Shown piece after piece: positions 1 through 5,638 of a DNA stretch of 7,599 nt. Made by a program: the position numbers and the translations under genes. Within the stretch, counting starts at the first letter, position 1. Every line of letters starts with the position of its first letter. Location of the stretch: the NCBI GenBank assembly GCA_020833205.1, contig JAJHQT010000042.1, forward strand, positions 1-7,599, given 5' to 3'. This DNA is from Pyrobaculum sp. (GTDB lineage Archaea; Thermoproteota; Thermoprotei; Thermoproteales; Thermoproteaceae). The notes below the pieces were generated by a model that had not been told where the DNA came from, ran no database searches, and worked only from the letters and a program-made list of their open reading frames with translations.

Positions 1-531
1 GCCCCAGTCGGCCCAGGCGAGGTTCTCCGTCTTGAAGTGCGGCGATGCGACGAGGACGGCCACTACGGCGGCTAGGAGGCCTAGGAAGGCGAAGACCATG
101 ACGAGCTCCGAGGTGCCTACTGACTTAGCGCCGCGCCACACGATGTAGCTCCCGGCTAGCCAGTAGGCGAGGGCTCCTGCCCAGAAGGGGAGTCCTGTGA
201 GGGACTCGACCGCTATTCCGCCGAATGTGACGTAGGCCGTCAACGCGCCTAGCAGATATATCAAGAGGCTGGCGTAGACCAGCAGACCGGCCCACCTGCC
301 CAGCACCTCCTGCGCAGCGCCTGTGAGCTCCTTAGGCGTCTTCATGTTTATCAAGGCCTCCAAGATGTAGAGCGCCGTTATTGCCTGAAACGCGGCGGAC
401 ATCAGTATCATCGCCGCGCCGGGCAGAAAGCCCGCCCCGCTCAGCCCGATCTTTATAGGCAGGCCCAGGATCCCAGCGCCTATTACGAAGCCCGTGACGA
501 CGACGAAGACGTGGACGGTTCGCCAGCTCAC
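1..531 (-). CDS. Amino-acid permease, APC superfamily (N-terminal part, runs off the left edge)
   Basis: The reverse strand is open from a GTG at 531-529 to the window edge, 177 codons, with the C-terminus missing. The protein is strongly hydrophobic, with about five membrane helices (near residues 7-28, 34-58, 80-106, 114-132 and 142-164). Helix 1 carries the unwound glycine motif GAGILGLP at residues 18-25, typical of the APC fold and closest in feel to the aromatic amino-acid permeases (Trp/Tyr-perm, HAAAP). It should import an amino acid across the cytoplasmic membrane by cation symport; the substrate cannot be read from the sequence. The GTG start is chosen because two in-frame TAG codons lie just upstream with no other start between. 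A TATA-like box at 551-558 sits about 24 bases before it, which implies a leaderless mRNA. The family is fairly sure, the substrate unknown. Confidence 0.8.
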   Translation of the reverse strand, partial: MSWRTVHVFVVVTGFVIGAGILGLPIKIGLSGAGFLPGAAMILMSAAFQAITALYILEALINMKTPKELTGAAQEVLGRWAGLLVYASLLIYLLGALTAYVTFGGIAVESLTGLPFWAGALAYWLAGSYIVWRGAKSVGTSELVMVFAFLGLLAAVVAVLVASPHFKTENLAWADWG

Positions 532-550
532 TATCTCCGGTGGCTACTAC

Positions 551-558
551 GTTTTAAA
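551..558 (-). promoter_or_regulatory. TATA box of the permease gene
   Basis: On the reverse strand the sequence reads GTTTAAAAC with its centre about 24 bases before the GTG start at 531, the spacing expected for an archaeal leaderless promoter. The TAA stop of the upstream gene (556-554) lies inside this box, so gene end and promoter share bases. Confidence 0.6.
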
Positions 559-1141
559 CGTTGTTGCATTCCCAGTCGAGGAGGGGGGTTAGGGGGCTCT
601 CCGCTACTGCCTCTTCTATGGCCCAGATGGCTGTGTGCACCGCCGCGCGGGAGGCGGGGCCTAGGGGTAGCGGCGTCTCGATGGGGCGTGGCGTGTGGCG
701 GATGTCTGCGTCTGGGCACTCCCCGCCGTGTTGCGAGGCTATTGTGGCGAGGTCTGGGGCGTATTCCCTGGCCCGCCGCATCAGCGCCCTGGCAAGCGCG
801 GGGTCTGCGCAGGGCACCACGACTGCGTCTGCGGAGACGGCGTAGGCCAGTAGCCTGTCGGCGAGGAGGTTGTAGTATGCCTCCTCGAGGAGGTCCTCTA
901 CCTCGTCGCCGTCTTGCGCGTGGGTGCACATGCCTCCGCAGGCGAGCTCGATTATCCTGGCCGCCCTGGCGTCCCGCATGCGGAACCTCCGTATCCCGGC
1001 GTCTACAAGCCTCTTCGCGACGTAGGGCGCCACGTACTGCACGTAGTGTAGGAGGGGCGTGGCGTATAGGGGCACCGCCGGTATTTTCCTGCCCTTGTAG
1101 TAGAGGGAGAAGCTGTCTTGTAGAAGCTCCACGGTCAACAT
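554..1141 (-). CDS. Unrecognised conserved-looking protein, 195 aa
   Basis: I do not recognise the family. The protein has 195 residues, no signal peptide and no clear membrane helix, so it is probably cytoplasmic. It has five cysteines (residues 68, 72, 111, 142 and 192), including the pair CGGMC at 68-72, and an alternation of alanine-rich helices and short hydrophobic stretches such as AVVVPCAD near 106-113, which suggests a soluble alpha/beta fold. Metal or iron-sulfur binding is possible but not shown. The ATG at 1141-1139 is preferred because a TATA-like box (CATATATA on this strand, 1169-1162) sits about 24 bases upstream, giving a leaderless start. It is divergent from the acyl-CoA dehydrogenase. 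Its stop falls in the permease promoter, so the permease could also be read from this transcript. The opposite-strand frames here are arginine/proline-rich shadows. Confidence 0.75.
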   Translation of the reverse strand: MLTVELLQDSFSLYYKGRKIPAVPLYATPLLHYVQYVAPYVAKRLVDAGIRRFRMRDARAARIIELACGGMCTHAQDGDEVEDLLEEAYYNLLADRLLAYAVSADAVVVPCADPALARALMRRAREYAPDLATIASQHGGECPDADIRHTPRPIETPLPLGPASRAAVHTAIWAIEEAVAESPLTPLLDWECNNV

Positions 1142-1148
1142 TTAATTA
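1141..1148 (+). promoter_or_regulatory. TATA box of the acyl-CoA dehydrogenase gene
   Basis: TTTAATTA is centred about 22 bases before the ATG at 1167. Its first base is part of the start codon of the divergent 195-aa gene. No Shine-Dalgarno sequence precedes the ATG, in line with a leaderless mRNA. Confidence 0.6.
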
Positions 1149-1161
1149 GGGTACGTAGATC

Positions 1162-1169
1162 TATATATG
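1162..1169 (-). promoter_or_regulatory. TATA box of the 195-aa gene, overlapping the opposite start codon
   Basis: The reverse strand reads CATATATA, centred about 24 bases before the ATG at 1141. The last three bases of the box on the + strand (1167-1169) are the ATG of the acyl-CoA dehydrogenase gene. Confidence 0.6.
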
Positions 1170-2384
1170 GACTTCGGTCTCTCTAGGGAGGATAAGCTGT
1201 TTCTAGACGCTGTGAGGTCTTTTGCCGAGAGGGTCATCGCGCCTAGGTGGGTTGAGGTAGACGAGGGTAGGTGGCCTATTGAGGAGGTGGCGGCGCGCCT
1301 CGGCGAGGCCGGCCTGCTGGGGATCCCCTTGAGCTCTAAATACGGGGGGCAGGACGGGACCTTCCTCCAGGCGGCGCTCGCGGCGGAGGAGCTGGCCTAC
1401 GCAGATCCATCTCTCGCCACGCCTGTGTACATGTTGCTGGAAACCGCCTGGCCTTATATGGTCCAGCGGTATGGGCGGGAGGAGGTGAAGGAGGAGGTTC
1501 TGCCTGAGGTTGCGGCGGGCCGCGCGTTTATAGGCATAGGCTCTACGGAGCCGCAGGGCGGGAGCGACGTGGCGTCTATCCAGACCAAGGCGGTGAAGGA
1601 GGGCGGGCTGTGGAGACTGTACGGCGAGAAGAACATGGTGACTGGCGTCACGACGATGCTGAATCTGCCCTACGGCGGAGGCGTTATAGCCATAACTAGG
1701 ACGGGCAGGCTGGAGGATAAGCACAGGGGCATCACGGTGTTTCTCGCGCTCCTCAAGAGAAAGGGGAGGGTTGCGCCTGGCTTCTCGCACAGAGACTGGG
1801 AGGAGATCGGGCGGCACGGCCTCCCCACGGGCTACCTGACGTTGGAGGGGCTCCCCGTAGAGGAGGCGTTTATGCTTGGCGAGCTCAACGGCGGCTTTAA
1901 AATCGCCATGGAGGGCTTCAACCTAGCCCGCACCATAATCGGCGCGGCGTCTGTAGGATCCGCCAGGTGGCTTCTAGACAGAGGTCTTGAGTGGATCAAG
2001 CAGAGGGTCGTCTTCGGCAAGCCCATCGCGAGCTACCAGGGGATAAGCTTCAAATTCGCCGAGCTACACGCCAGGCTTGAGGCGGCTAGGCTCGCCGTGT
2101 ATAAGGCGGCTTGGGTCGCGGATAGGCACTACGGCGGCGACTCGGCCTTTACGTTGCAAGACGTCGCCACGGCGGGCGCCGCGGCGAAGTACCTGGCGGT
2201 GAGCTTAGCCGTGGAGACGGCGCTGGAGGTTATGAAGTGGTTCGGCGGCGCCTCCTACTTCAAGGAGACCAACGTGGCGAGGTCTCTGCTGGGCATACTG
2301 TCTTACTACGTCGGCGCCGAAGGGGCCGAGAACATACTCAAGCTGATCATCGCCAGAAACATCATCGGGAGGGAGCTCGTCTAG
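1167..2384 (+). CDS. Acyl-CoA dehydrogenase family flavoprotein, 405 aa
   Basis: This is a full-length acyl-CoA dehydrogenase: FAD-dependent alpha,beta-desaturation of an acyl-CoA in the cytoplasm, passing electrons on, usually to an electron-transfer flavoprotein. The three family domains are in order: N-terminal helical domain (about 1-120), beta domain with the signature TEPQGGSD at 127-134, and C-terminal helical domain from about 245 with the FAD/dimer-contact motif RVVFGKPIASYQ at 280-291. Near the C-terminus, GAEGAEN aligns with the medium-chain enzyme's YEGT motif, which makes Glu385 the likely catalytic base. The length is normal for the family. The ATG at 1167 has no usable Shine-Dalgarno but has a well-placed TATA box. 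It stands alone, with no thiolase or enoyl-CoA hydratase beside it, so the chain length or substrate (fatty, branched-chain or aromatic acyl-CoA) is open. Confidence 0.92.
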   Translation: MDFGLSREDKLFLDAVRSFAERVIAPRWVEVDEGRWPIEEVAARLGEAGLLGIPLSSKYGGQDGTFLQAALAAEELAYADPSLATPVYMLLETAWPYMVQRYGREEVKEEVLPEVAAGRAFIGIGSTEPQGGSDVASIQTKAVKEGGLWRLYGEKNMVTGVTTMLNLPYGGGVIAITRTGRLEDKHRGITVFLALLKRKGRVAPGFSHRDWEEIGRHGLPTGYLTLEGLPVEEAFMLGELNGGFKIAMEGFNLARTIIGAASVGSARWLLDRGLEWIKQRVVFGKPIASYQGISFKFAELHARLEAARLAVYKAAWVADRHYGGDSAFTLQDVATAGAAAKYLAVSLAVETALEVMKWFGGASYFKETNVARSLLGILSYYVGAEGAENILKLIIARNIIGRELV

Positions 2385-2389
2385 GCGAT

Positions 2390-2397
2390 TTTTTAAT
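2390..2397 (+). promoter_or_regulatory. TATA box of the HTH-phosphoribosyltransferase gene, also a T-rich gene end
   Basis: The run TTTTTAAT begins six bases after the TAG stop of the dehydrogenase and is centred about 26 bases before the GTG at 2419. The T-run could also end transcription of the dehydrogenase gene, because archaeal terminators are often simple T tracts. Confidence 0.5.
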
Positions 2398-2418
2398 TTC
2401 TCTCCGGTTTTTCCAAAT

Positions 2419-3111
2419 GTGAAGAGGATAGAGGGGCTTAGGACTCAGCTAGATGCGGTGGGGTATCTCAAGTCGGTAAAGAAGTTGCTTGGGGTCACCT
2501 ACAGAGATCTCTCCTCGTTGCTTGACCTGCCGGAGAGCGTTCTTTCGCGGTATGTGACCGGCGATATGCTCCCCTCGGTCGAGACGGCTCATGAAATCTT
2601 GAAAAAGCTTGAGGAGGCCTACCCAATAGCCGCGGTGGTTAAGGCCAGGGTGAAGACCTACGAAACCTACGTGGACATGTCGTTTGTGAATCTGCCGGAG
2701 TTTTGGCGCCTTTACGAGGTCTACCTGGCCAGGAGGTTTCCGGACCTACGGGTAGACGTGGTGCTCACGGCGGCGGCAGACGGCATACCTCTGGCGGTTA
2801 CTGCGGCGTCTAGGTTCGAGGTTTCTCTCGTCGTTGCTAAGCAGTATAGAGAGCCCGGGGTGGAGAACTACGAATATACATATCTAAGGGAGGGGAGGCC
2901 CGTCACGTTATATATCCCCGCGACGCAGATTAAGCGCGGCGCCAAGGTCTTCATTGTAGACGACATAGCGCGTACCGGGAAGACCCTTAAGGCCCTCGTG
3001 GGTCTCTGCAACAAGGCGGAGGCGCGGGTCGTTGGGGCCTCCGTGCTTGTGGCGCGCCGAGATTTAAACATAGAGGTCGACTTCCCTGTAGACGTGCTTT
3101 ACACATATTAA
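2419..3111 (+). CDS. HTH plus phosphoribosyltransferase-domain transcriptional regulator (orotate PRTase-like), 230 aa
   Basis: Two domains are visible. Residues about 16-66 form an XRE-like helix-turn-helix (TYRDLSSLLDLPESVLSRYV followed by a threonine/glutamate-rich helix). Residues about 85-230 form a type I phosphoribosyltransferase with the PRPP-binding motif VFIVDDIARTGKT at 177-189. This domain order matches the archaeal orotate-PRTase-like regulators, the group that includes haloarchaeal GfcR. In such proteins the PRTase domain senses PRPP or a nucleotide rather than, or as well as, catalysing a reaction. The likely job is control of purine, pyrimidine or sugar metabolism; the target genes are not visible here. 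The GTG at 2419 fits the TATA spacing; an ATG at 2417 is in another frame. The next gene has its own promoter, so co-transcription is not required. The architecture is sure, the ligand is not. Confidence 0.82.
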   Translation: MKRIEGLRTQLDAVGYLKSVKKLLGVTYRDLSSLLDLPESVLSRYVTGDMLPSVETAHEILKKLEEAYPIAAVVKARVKTYETYVDMSFVNLPEFWRLYEVYLARRFPDLRVDVVLTAAADGIPLAVTAASRFEVSLVVAKQYREPGVENYEYTYLREGRPVTLYIPATQIKRGAKVFIVDDIARTGKTLKALVGLCNKAEARVVGASVLVARRDLNIEVDFPVDVLYTY

Positions 3112-3112
3112 C

Positions 3113-3120
3113 ATATATAA
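3113..3120 (+). promoter_or_regulatory. TATA box of the CBS-queC operon
   Basis: ATATATAA starts two bases after the preceding stop codon and is centred about 25 bases before the ATG at 3142. A GAGGAG at 3130-3135 would make a good Shine-Dalgarno, but with this TATA position transcription would begin at or near the ATG and leave most of it out. This is the only start in the window with both signals. Confidence 0.6.
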
Positions 3121-3141
3121 ACCTAGGCCGAGGAGAAACGC

Positions 3142-3558
3142 ATGATTAGGACGGCAGACCTCTTAAAGAGGCCCACCGTCTCTCTCCCGGAGACAGCCGC
3201 CATACGTGAGGTGGCCGAGGAGCTGGCTAAAAACCGCGTGGGCCTCGCCGTGCTCACGGCTAAGGACAACCCGAAGAGACCTGTCGCCGTCGTGTCTGAA
3301 AGAGACGTGTTGAGGGCTGTGGCCGAGAGGCGGGACCTAGACGGGCCAGCCATGGCGATCGCCAACAAGCCGATCACGGTGCTTGACACAGACCCCGTGT
3401 GGGTCGCCGCCGAGAAGATGCGCCGGCACAACATACGCCACGTAGTGGTGGTTAACAAAGACGGGGAGCTCGTGGGCGTGCTCTCCATACGAGACCTCTG
3501 TTTCGAAAGGGCAATCCTCCTCGAGCTCGCCACGGCCGAGGCGCCGACAACGCCGTGA
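3142..3558 (+). CDS. CBS-domain pair protein, 138 aa
   Basis: The protein consists almost entirely of two CBS domains, a Bateman module. CBS1 covers about residues 8-62, ending in SERDVLRAV at 52-60. CBS2 covers about 73-128, with the repeated pattern GVLSIRDLC at 112-120. Such modules bind adenine nucleotides (AMP, ADP, ATP) or S-adenosylmethionine between the two domains and usually act as energy or metabolite sensors for a partner. The length of about 135-140 residues is usual for stand-alone archaeal members. There is no catalytic domain. Its TGA stop overlaps the GTG start of queC by four bases (GTGA), so the two are almost surely made together. Adenylate-dependent control of preQ0 synthesis, an ATP-consuming step, is an attractive but unproven inference. 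Confidence 0.88.
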   Translation: MIRTADLLKRPTVSLPETAAIREVAEELAKNRVGLAVLTAKDNPKRPVAVVSERDVLRAVAERRDLDGPAMAIANKPITVLDTDPVWVAAEKMRRHNIRHVVVVNKDGELVGVLSIRDLCFERAILLELATAEAPTTP

Positions 3559-4361
3559 CGACGAGACCCTGTAGGGTAGTCGCCGTTGTCTCGGGGGGAC
3601 CCGACAGCACTTGCTACACGGCGCTTTGGCTAAAGAGGGGATGCGACGTGCATGTCATCTCCTTCCTCTACGGCCAGAAGGCAACCGTGGAGGTTGAAAG
3701 GGCGCAGGTCTTGCTTAAAAAGTTGGACCAGGTGGCCGCCGAGAGGGGCTGGGGGAGGATCTTGGAGCACAGGGTGGTGGACCTCTCGGCGCTTGGCGAG
3801 CTTTGGCGCGGCACCCAGCTCACGGACGCCTCCGTGGCGGTCGAAAAGGAGTACACGCCAACTGTGGTTGTGCCTATTCGCAACGTGGTTATGGCGGCGG
3901 TTGCAACCGCCTACGCATACACCATCAGAGGCATGACTAGGGCCAAGGTCTATGTGGTGCTTGGCTCCCACTACGACGACATAAGGCCGAGGGAGGACAC
4001 TTGGGAGCCCCTGTATCCAGACTGCTCTCCCGAGTGCATAGAGGCGCTACAGACCGCCTTCCACCTCTGCCACTTCAGGTCGGAACGCGACGTGGAGATC
4101 TGGACGCCCTCTAGAGAGGGTTTAAAAAAGTCCCACCTCTTGAGGCAGTGCTACCAAGAGGTAGGCGACTTGGTGTACGAGACTTGGTCGTGCTACAGAT
4201 CGGGGGAGGCGCACTGCGGCGCCTGCGAAAGTTGCAGAAATAGACACTCCGCGTTTATCGAGGCTGGACTGCCCGACTGCACCGTCTATTTATCCCCGCC
4301 GGGCCCCGGCTTCGAGAGGCGGGGGCAGTTTTATATCCACATGAGCTGTAAGGGCAGGTGA
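3555..4361 (+). CDS. queC: 7-cyano-7-deazaguanine (preQ0) synthase QueC, 268 aa
   Basis: QueC converts 7-carboxy-7-deazaguanine, ammonia and ATP to preQ0, the precursor placed at position 15 of archaeal tRNAs and then turned into archaeosine. Visible family marks are the PP-loop SGGPDST at 13-19, YGQ at 39-41, VPIRN at 106-110, and the C-terminal zinc site with Cys213, Cys221, Cys224 and Cys227 in the pattern SCY...HCGACESC, followed by [11 protein letters not shown]. The protein is somewhat longer than many bacterial QueC enzymes, with about 25 extra residues after the zinc region. The GTG at 3555 has no Shine-Dalgarno of its own and overlaps the stop of the CBS gene, pointing to translational coupling. 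No other archaeosine genes (queD, queE, tgtA, queF-like) are in the window. Confidence 0.93.
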   Translation: MTTRPCRVVAVVSGGPDSTCYTALWLKRGCDVHVISFLYGQKATVEVERAQVLLKKLDQVAAERGWGRILEHRVVDLSALGELWRGTQLTDASVAVEKEYTPTVVVPIRNVVMAAVATAYAYTIRGMTRAKVYVVLGSHYDDIRPREDTWEPLYPDCSPECIEALQTAFHLCHFRSERDVEIWTPSREGLKKSHLLRQCYQEVGDLVYETWSCYRSGEAHCGACESCRNRHSAFIEAGLPDCTVYLSPPGPGFERRGQFYIHMSCKGR

Positions 4362-4428
4362 TACCTCCTTGCGGGGAATCCGACGTCCCGGCGGTGCCGA
4401 CCAGCTCGCGGCGTTGTTGAGCCGGGGC
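4362..4428. other. Non-coding tail-to-tail spacer between queC and the sRNA
   Basis: I see no ORF or known RNA in these 67 bases. They are GC-rich with scattered short complementary stretches. The clearest is the inverted repeat TGAGC-CGGG-GCTCA at 4418-4431, whose right arm runs into the D box of the sRNA on the other strand. It may be a 3'-end hairpin for either transcript, though no T-run follows it on either strand. Confidence 0.4.
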
Positions 4429-4477
4429 TCAGCTAATCATGCCGTCTTCACCCCTCTGCCGTTCCCATGCTCATCAC
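4429..4477 (-). ncRNA. C/D box guide sRNA (dual guide) overlapping the nitrilase stop codon
   Basis: On the reverse strand the parts follow at exact archaeal spacing. C box GTGATGA at 4477-4471; a 12-base guide (GCATGGGAACGG, 4470-4459); D' box CAGA at 4458-4455, one mismatch to CUGA; a three-base spacer GGG; C' box GTGAAGA at 4451-4445, one mismatch to the C box; a second 12-base guide (CGGCATGATTAG, 4444-4433); and D box CTGA at 4432-4429. Both guides are 12 bases, the archaeal norm. Such RNAs join L7Ae, Nop5 and fibrillarin to direct 2'-O-methylation opposite the fifth base upstream of D or D'. By this rule the targets contain CUAAU and CCGUU at their 5' ends, each methylated on the fifth base, U. 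I could not place the targets in rRNA or tRNA. The C box holds the TGA stop of the nitrilase gene (4476-4474), so the RNA may be processed from that mRNA. The outer stem is weak. Confidence 0.75.
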
Positions 4478-5256
4478 GTCTCTTTTCCTCCACAAAGCGA
4501 TTTATAAAGACGCGGCCGCCTGAGGTTTAACGTGGGAACGGCTTTCCTCGCCTCCTCCACCAGGCTGAGGTCTATAGGCACCTCCCTGTAGCGTTCGCCA
4601 GCGCCGAGCTCAGCCTCGACGACGCCGAAGGGGTTAACGACGAGCGACCGCCCGGTGAACCTCTGGCCGTAAAGCGCGGCCACCGCGACGTACATGCCGT
4701 TCTCCACTGCGCGCGCCCGGGCCAAGACGTGTAGTGTCTCCTCCTTGAGGGGGCCGGAGTACCAGGCGGCGGGCACGGCGGCCAGCTGGACGCCCGCCAA
4801 GGCGAGCTCCCTGAACACCTCGGGGAACCTCAACTCGAAGCAGACGGCGAACCCCACCTTCACGCCCTTTACGTCAAAAACCTGCGACAACTCGGCGCCT
4901 GGCTCCACCACGTCTGACTCTCTGTAGCCGTAGGCGTCGAAGAGATGCGTCTTTCTGTAAATCCCCACCAACGCGCCGCTGGGCGACACAAGCGCCGTGG
5001 TGTTGTAAACCCTCGGCCTAGGCCCCCTCTCGAGAAACGCCCCAGCCACATAGGCGCCGCTCCGCGAGGCGATCCGCCCAAGTCTCTCCACGAAATCCTC
5101 AAGCGTAGTAGCCCTCTGCCACACCTCCTCCGCCGGGAGGCCGGTGGGGTCGAAAAGAGAATACTCCGGCAACAGGACGAGGTCGGCCTCCTTCACCAAG
5201 CCCGCCACCTTCTCCACGTCGCCGGGCTGAATCTGGGCGATGCCTAGCCTAAACAT
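4474..5256 (-). CDS. Nitrilase / CN-hydrolase family amidohydrolase, 260 aa
   Basis: This is a carbon-nitrogen hydrolase of the nitrilase superfamily, cleaving a non-peptide amide or nitrile in the cytoplasm. Numbered from the chosen start, the catalytic triad is visible: Glu31 in LLPEYS, Lys102 in YRKTHLF and Cys139 in GFAVCFELRFPE. The single-domain alpha-beta-beta-alpha length of about 260 residues is normal. The overall pattern resembles omega-amidase or deaminated-glutathione amidase members more than true nitrilases, but the substrate is not determined. The ATG at 5256-5254 is chosen over one 48 bases upstream (5304) because family members begin right before the first strand (here FRLGIAQIQ) and because a TATA box lies about 24 bases before 5256; the longer form would need a promoter inside the exporter gene. 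The stop codon lies inside the C box of the sRNA. Confidence 0.88.
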   Translation of the reverse strand: MFRLGIAQIQPGDVEKVAGLVKEADLVLLPEYSLFDPTGLPAEEVWQRATTLEDFVERLGRIASRSGAYVAGAFLERGPRPRVYNTTALVSPSGALVGIYRKTHLFDAYGYRESDVVEPGAELSQVFDVKGVKVGFAVCFELRFPEVFRELALAGVQLAAVPAAWYSGPLKEETLHVLARARAVENGMYVAVAALYGQRFTGRSLVVNPFGVVEAELGAGERYREVPIDLSLVEEARKAVPTLNLRRPRLYKSLCGGKET

Positions 5257-5261
5257 AAATA
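5254..5261 (+). promoter_or_regulatory. TATA box of the LysE-type exporter gene
   Basis: CATAAATA is centred about 25 bases before the ATG at 5283. Its first three bases are the complement of the nitrilase ATG (5256-5254). Confidence 0.55.
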
Positions 5262-5276
5262 CGAGAATTTGCGGGG

Positions 5277-5284
5277 TTATACAT
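5277..5284 (-). promoter_or_regulatory. TATA box of the nitrilase gene
   Basis: The reverse strand reads ATGTATAA, centred about 24 bases before the nitrilase ATG at 5256. It overlaps the first two bases of the exporter's ATG at 5283-5285. This spacing supports the shorter nitrilase start. Confidence 0.55.
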
Positions 5285-5633
5285 GTTGAGCCTAATTGCC
5301 TCAATCATCCTCATCACGCCTTCAGGCGCCTTCTCGCCGGGGCCGCTTACGGCTTCGGCAATTGCGCTCGGCGCCTCTAAGGGGTGGAGGGCCGGCCTAT
5401 ACGTCGCCGTTGGGCACATGCTTTTTGAGCTACCCTACGTTTCCATCCTCACATACCTCTTCAGCCGCGTAGACGTGGAGCCCTACAAGACCTACATGGC
5501 TCTCGCCGCCGCGGCCTTCATAATATACTTCGCCTACCTCCTGCTGAGAGACGCCTGGGGGATAGCCAGGGGGGGCCGCCGACGCTTCCCAAATCCACCT
5601 TCGCCAGCCCCCTCGCCGCCGGCTTTCTGCTGA
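5283..5633 (+). CDS. LysE/RhtB-family exporter, N-terminal fragment (frameshifted)
   Basis: This frame encodes the first half of a LysE/RhtB-type inner-membrane exporter, a family that exports amino acids. Helix 1 contains the family's PGP at residues 20-22, followed by a Gly/Ala-rich stretch and GHMLFELPY, with a further helix around residues 71-92. At residue 96 the frame meets a run of seven G (5569-5575) and then turns into a Pro/Arg tail (about residues 98-116) that is unlike any membrane protein and stops at 5631-5633. One more G in the run, or a -1 shift there, would join it to the frame that ends at 5896 and give a 204-residue protein, the usual LysE length. The leaderless ATG is supported by the TATA box at 5254-5261. 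It may be a pseudogene, a phase-variable gene or a sequencing slip. Confidence 0.75.
   Translation: MLSLIASIILITPSGAFSPGPLTASAIALGASKGWRAGLYVAVGHMLFELPYVSILTYLFSRVDVEPYKTYMALAAAAFIIYFAYLLLRDAWGIARGGRRRFPNPPSPAPSPPAFC
5569..5575 (+). repeat. Seven-G tract at the frameshift point
   Basis: This is the longest single-base run I find in the window; other G runs reach six (583-588, in the dehydrogenase gene near 1344, and in the queC P-loop near 3594). In the starting frame it reads AGG GGG GGC. This also has the form X XXY YYZ (G GGG GGC) of a -1 slippery site. A run of eight G would restore the exporter reading frame. Confidence 0.8.
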
Positions 5634-5638
5634 CTGCG

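Noticed and set aside
511..1149. Long + strand frame of 212 codons over the 195-aa gene
   Set aside because: Its product is dominated by Arg, Pro, Gly and Cys with no fold-like pattern. It is a shadow of the GC-rich reverse-strand gene, which has a sensible composition and promoter.
1203..1817. 204-codon reverse frame inside the acyl-CoA dehydrogenase
   Set aside because: Arg/Pro/His-rich antisense shadow; the + strand has all the family motifs.
3123..3533. 136-codon reverse frame opposite the CBS gene
   Set aside because: Ser/Thr/Arg-rich antisense shadow of the CBS-pair protein, with no promoter.
5257..5304. N-terminal extension of the nitrilase to the ATG at 5304
   Set aside because: The 16 extra residues are not part of the family fold, and the TATA box fits the ATG at 5256; the extension would run through the promoter and start of the exporter gene.
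5275..5317. Second C box match (GTGATGA on the reverse strand at 5317-5311)
   Set aside because: No D' box at 12 bases and no D box at usable distance; it lies in Ile/Leu/Thr codons of the exporter's first helix.
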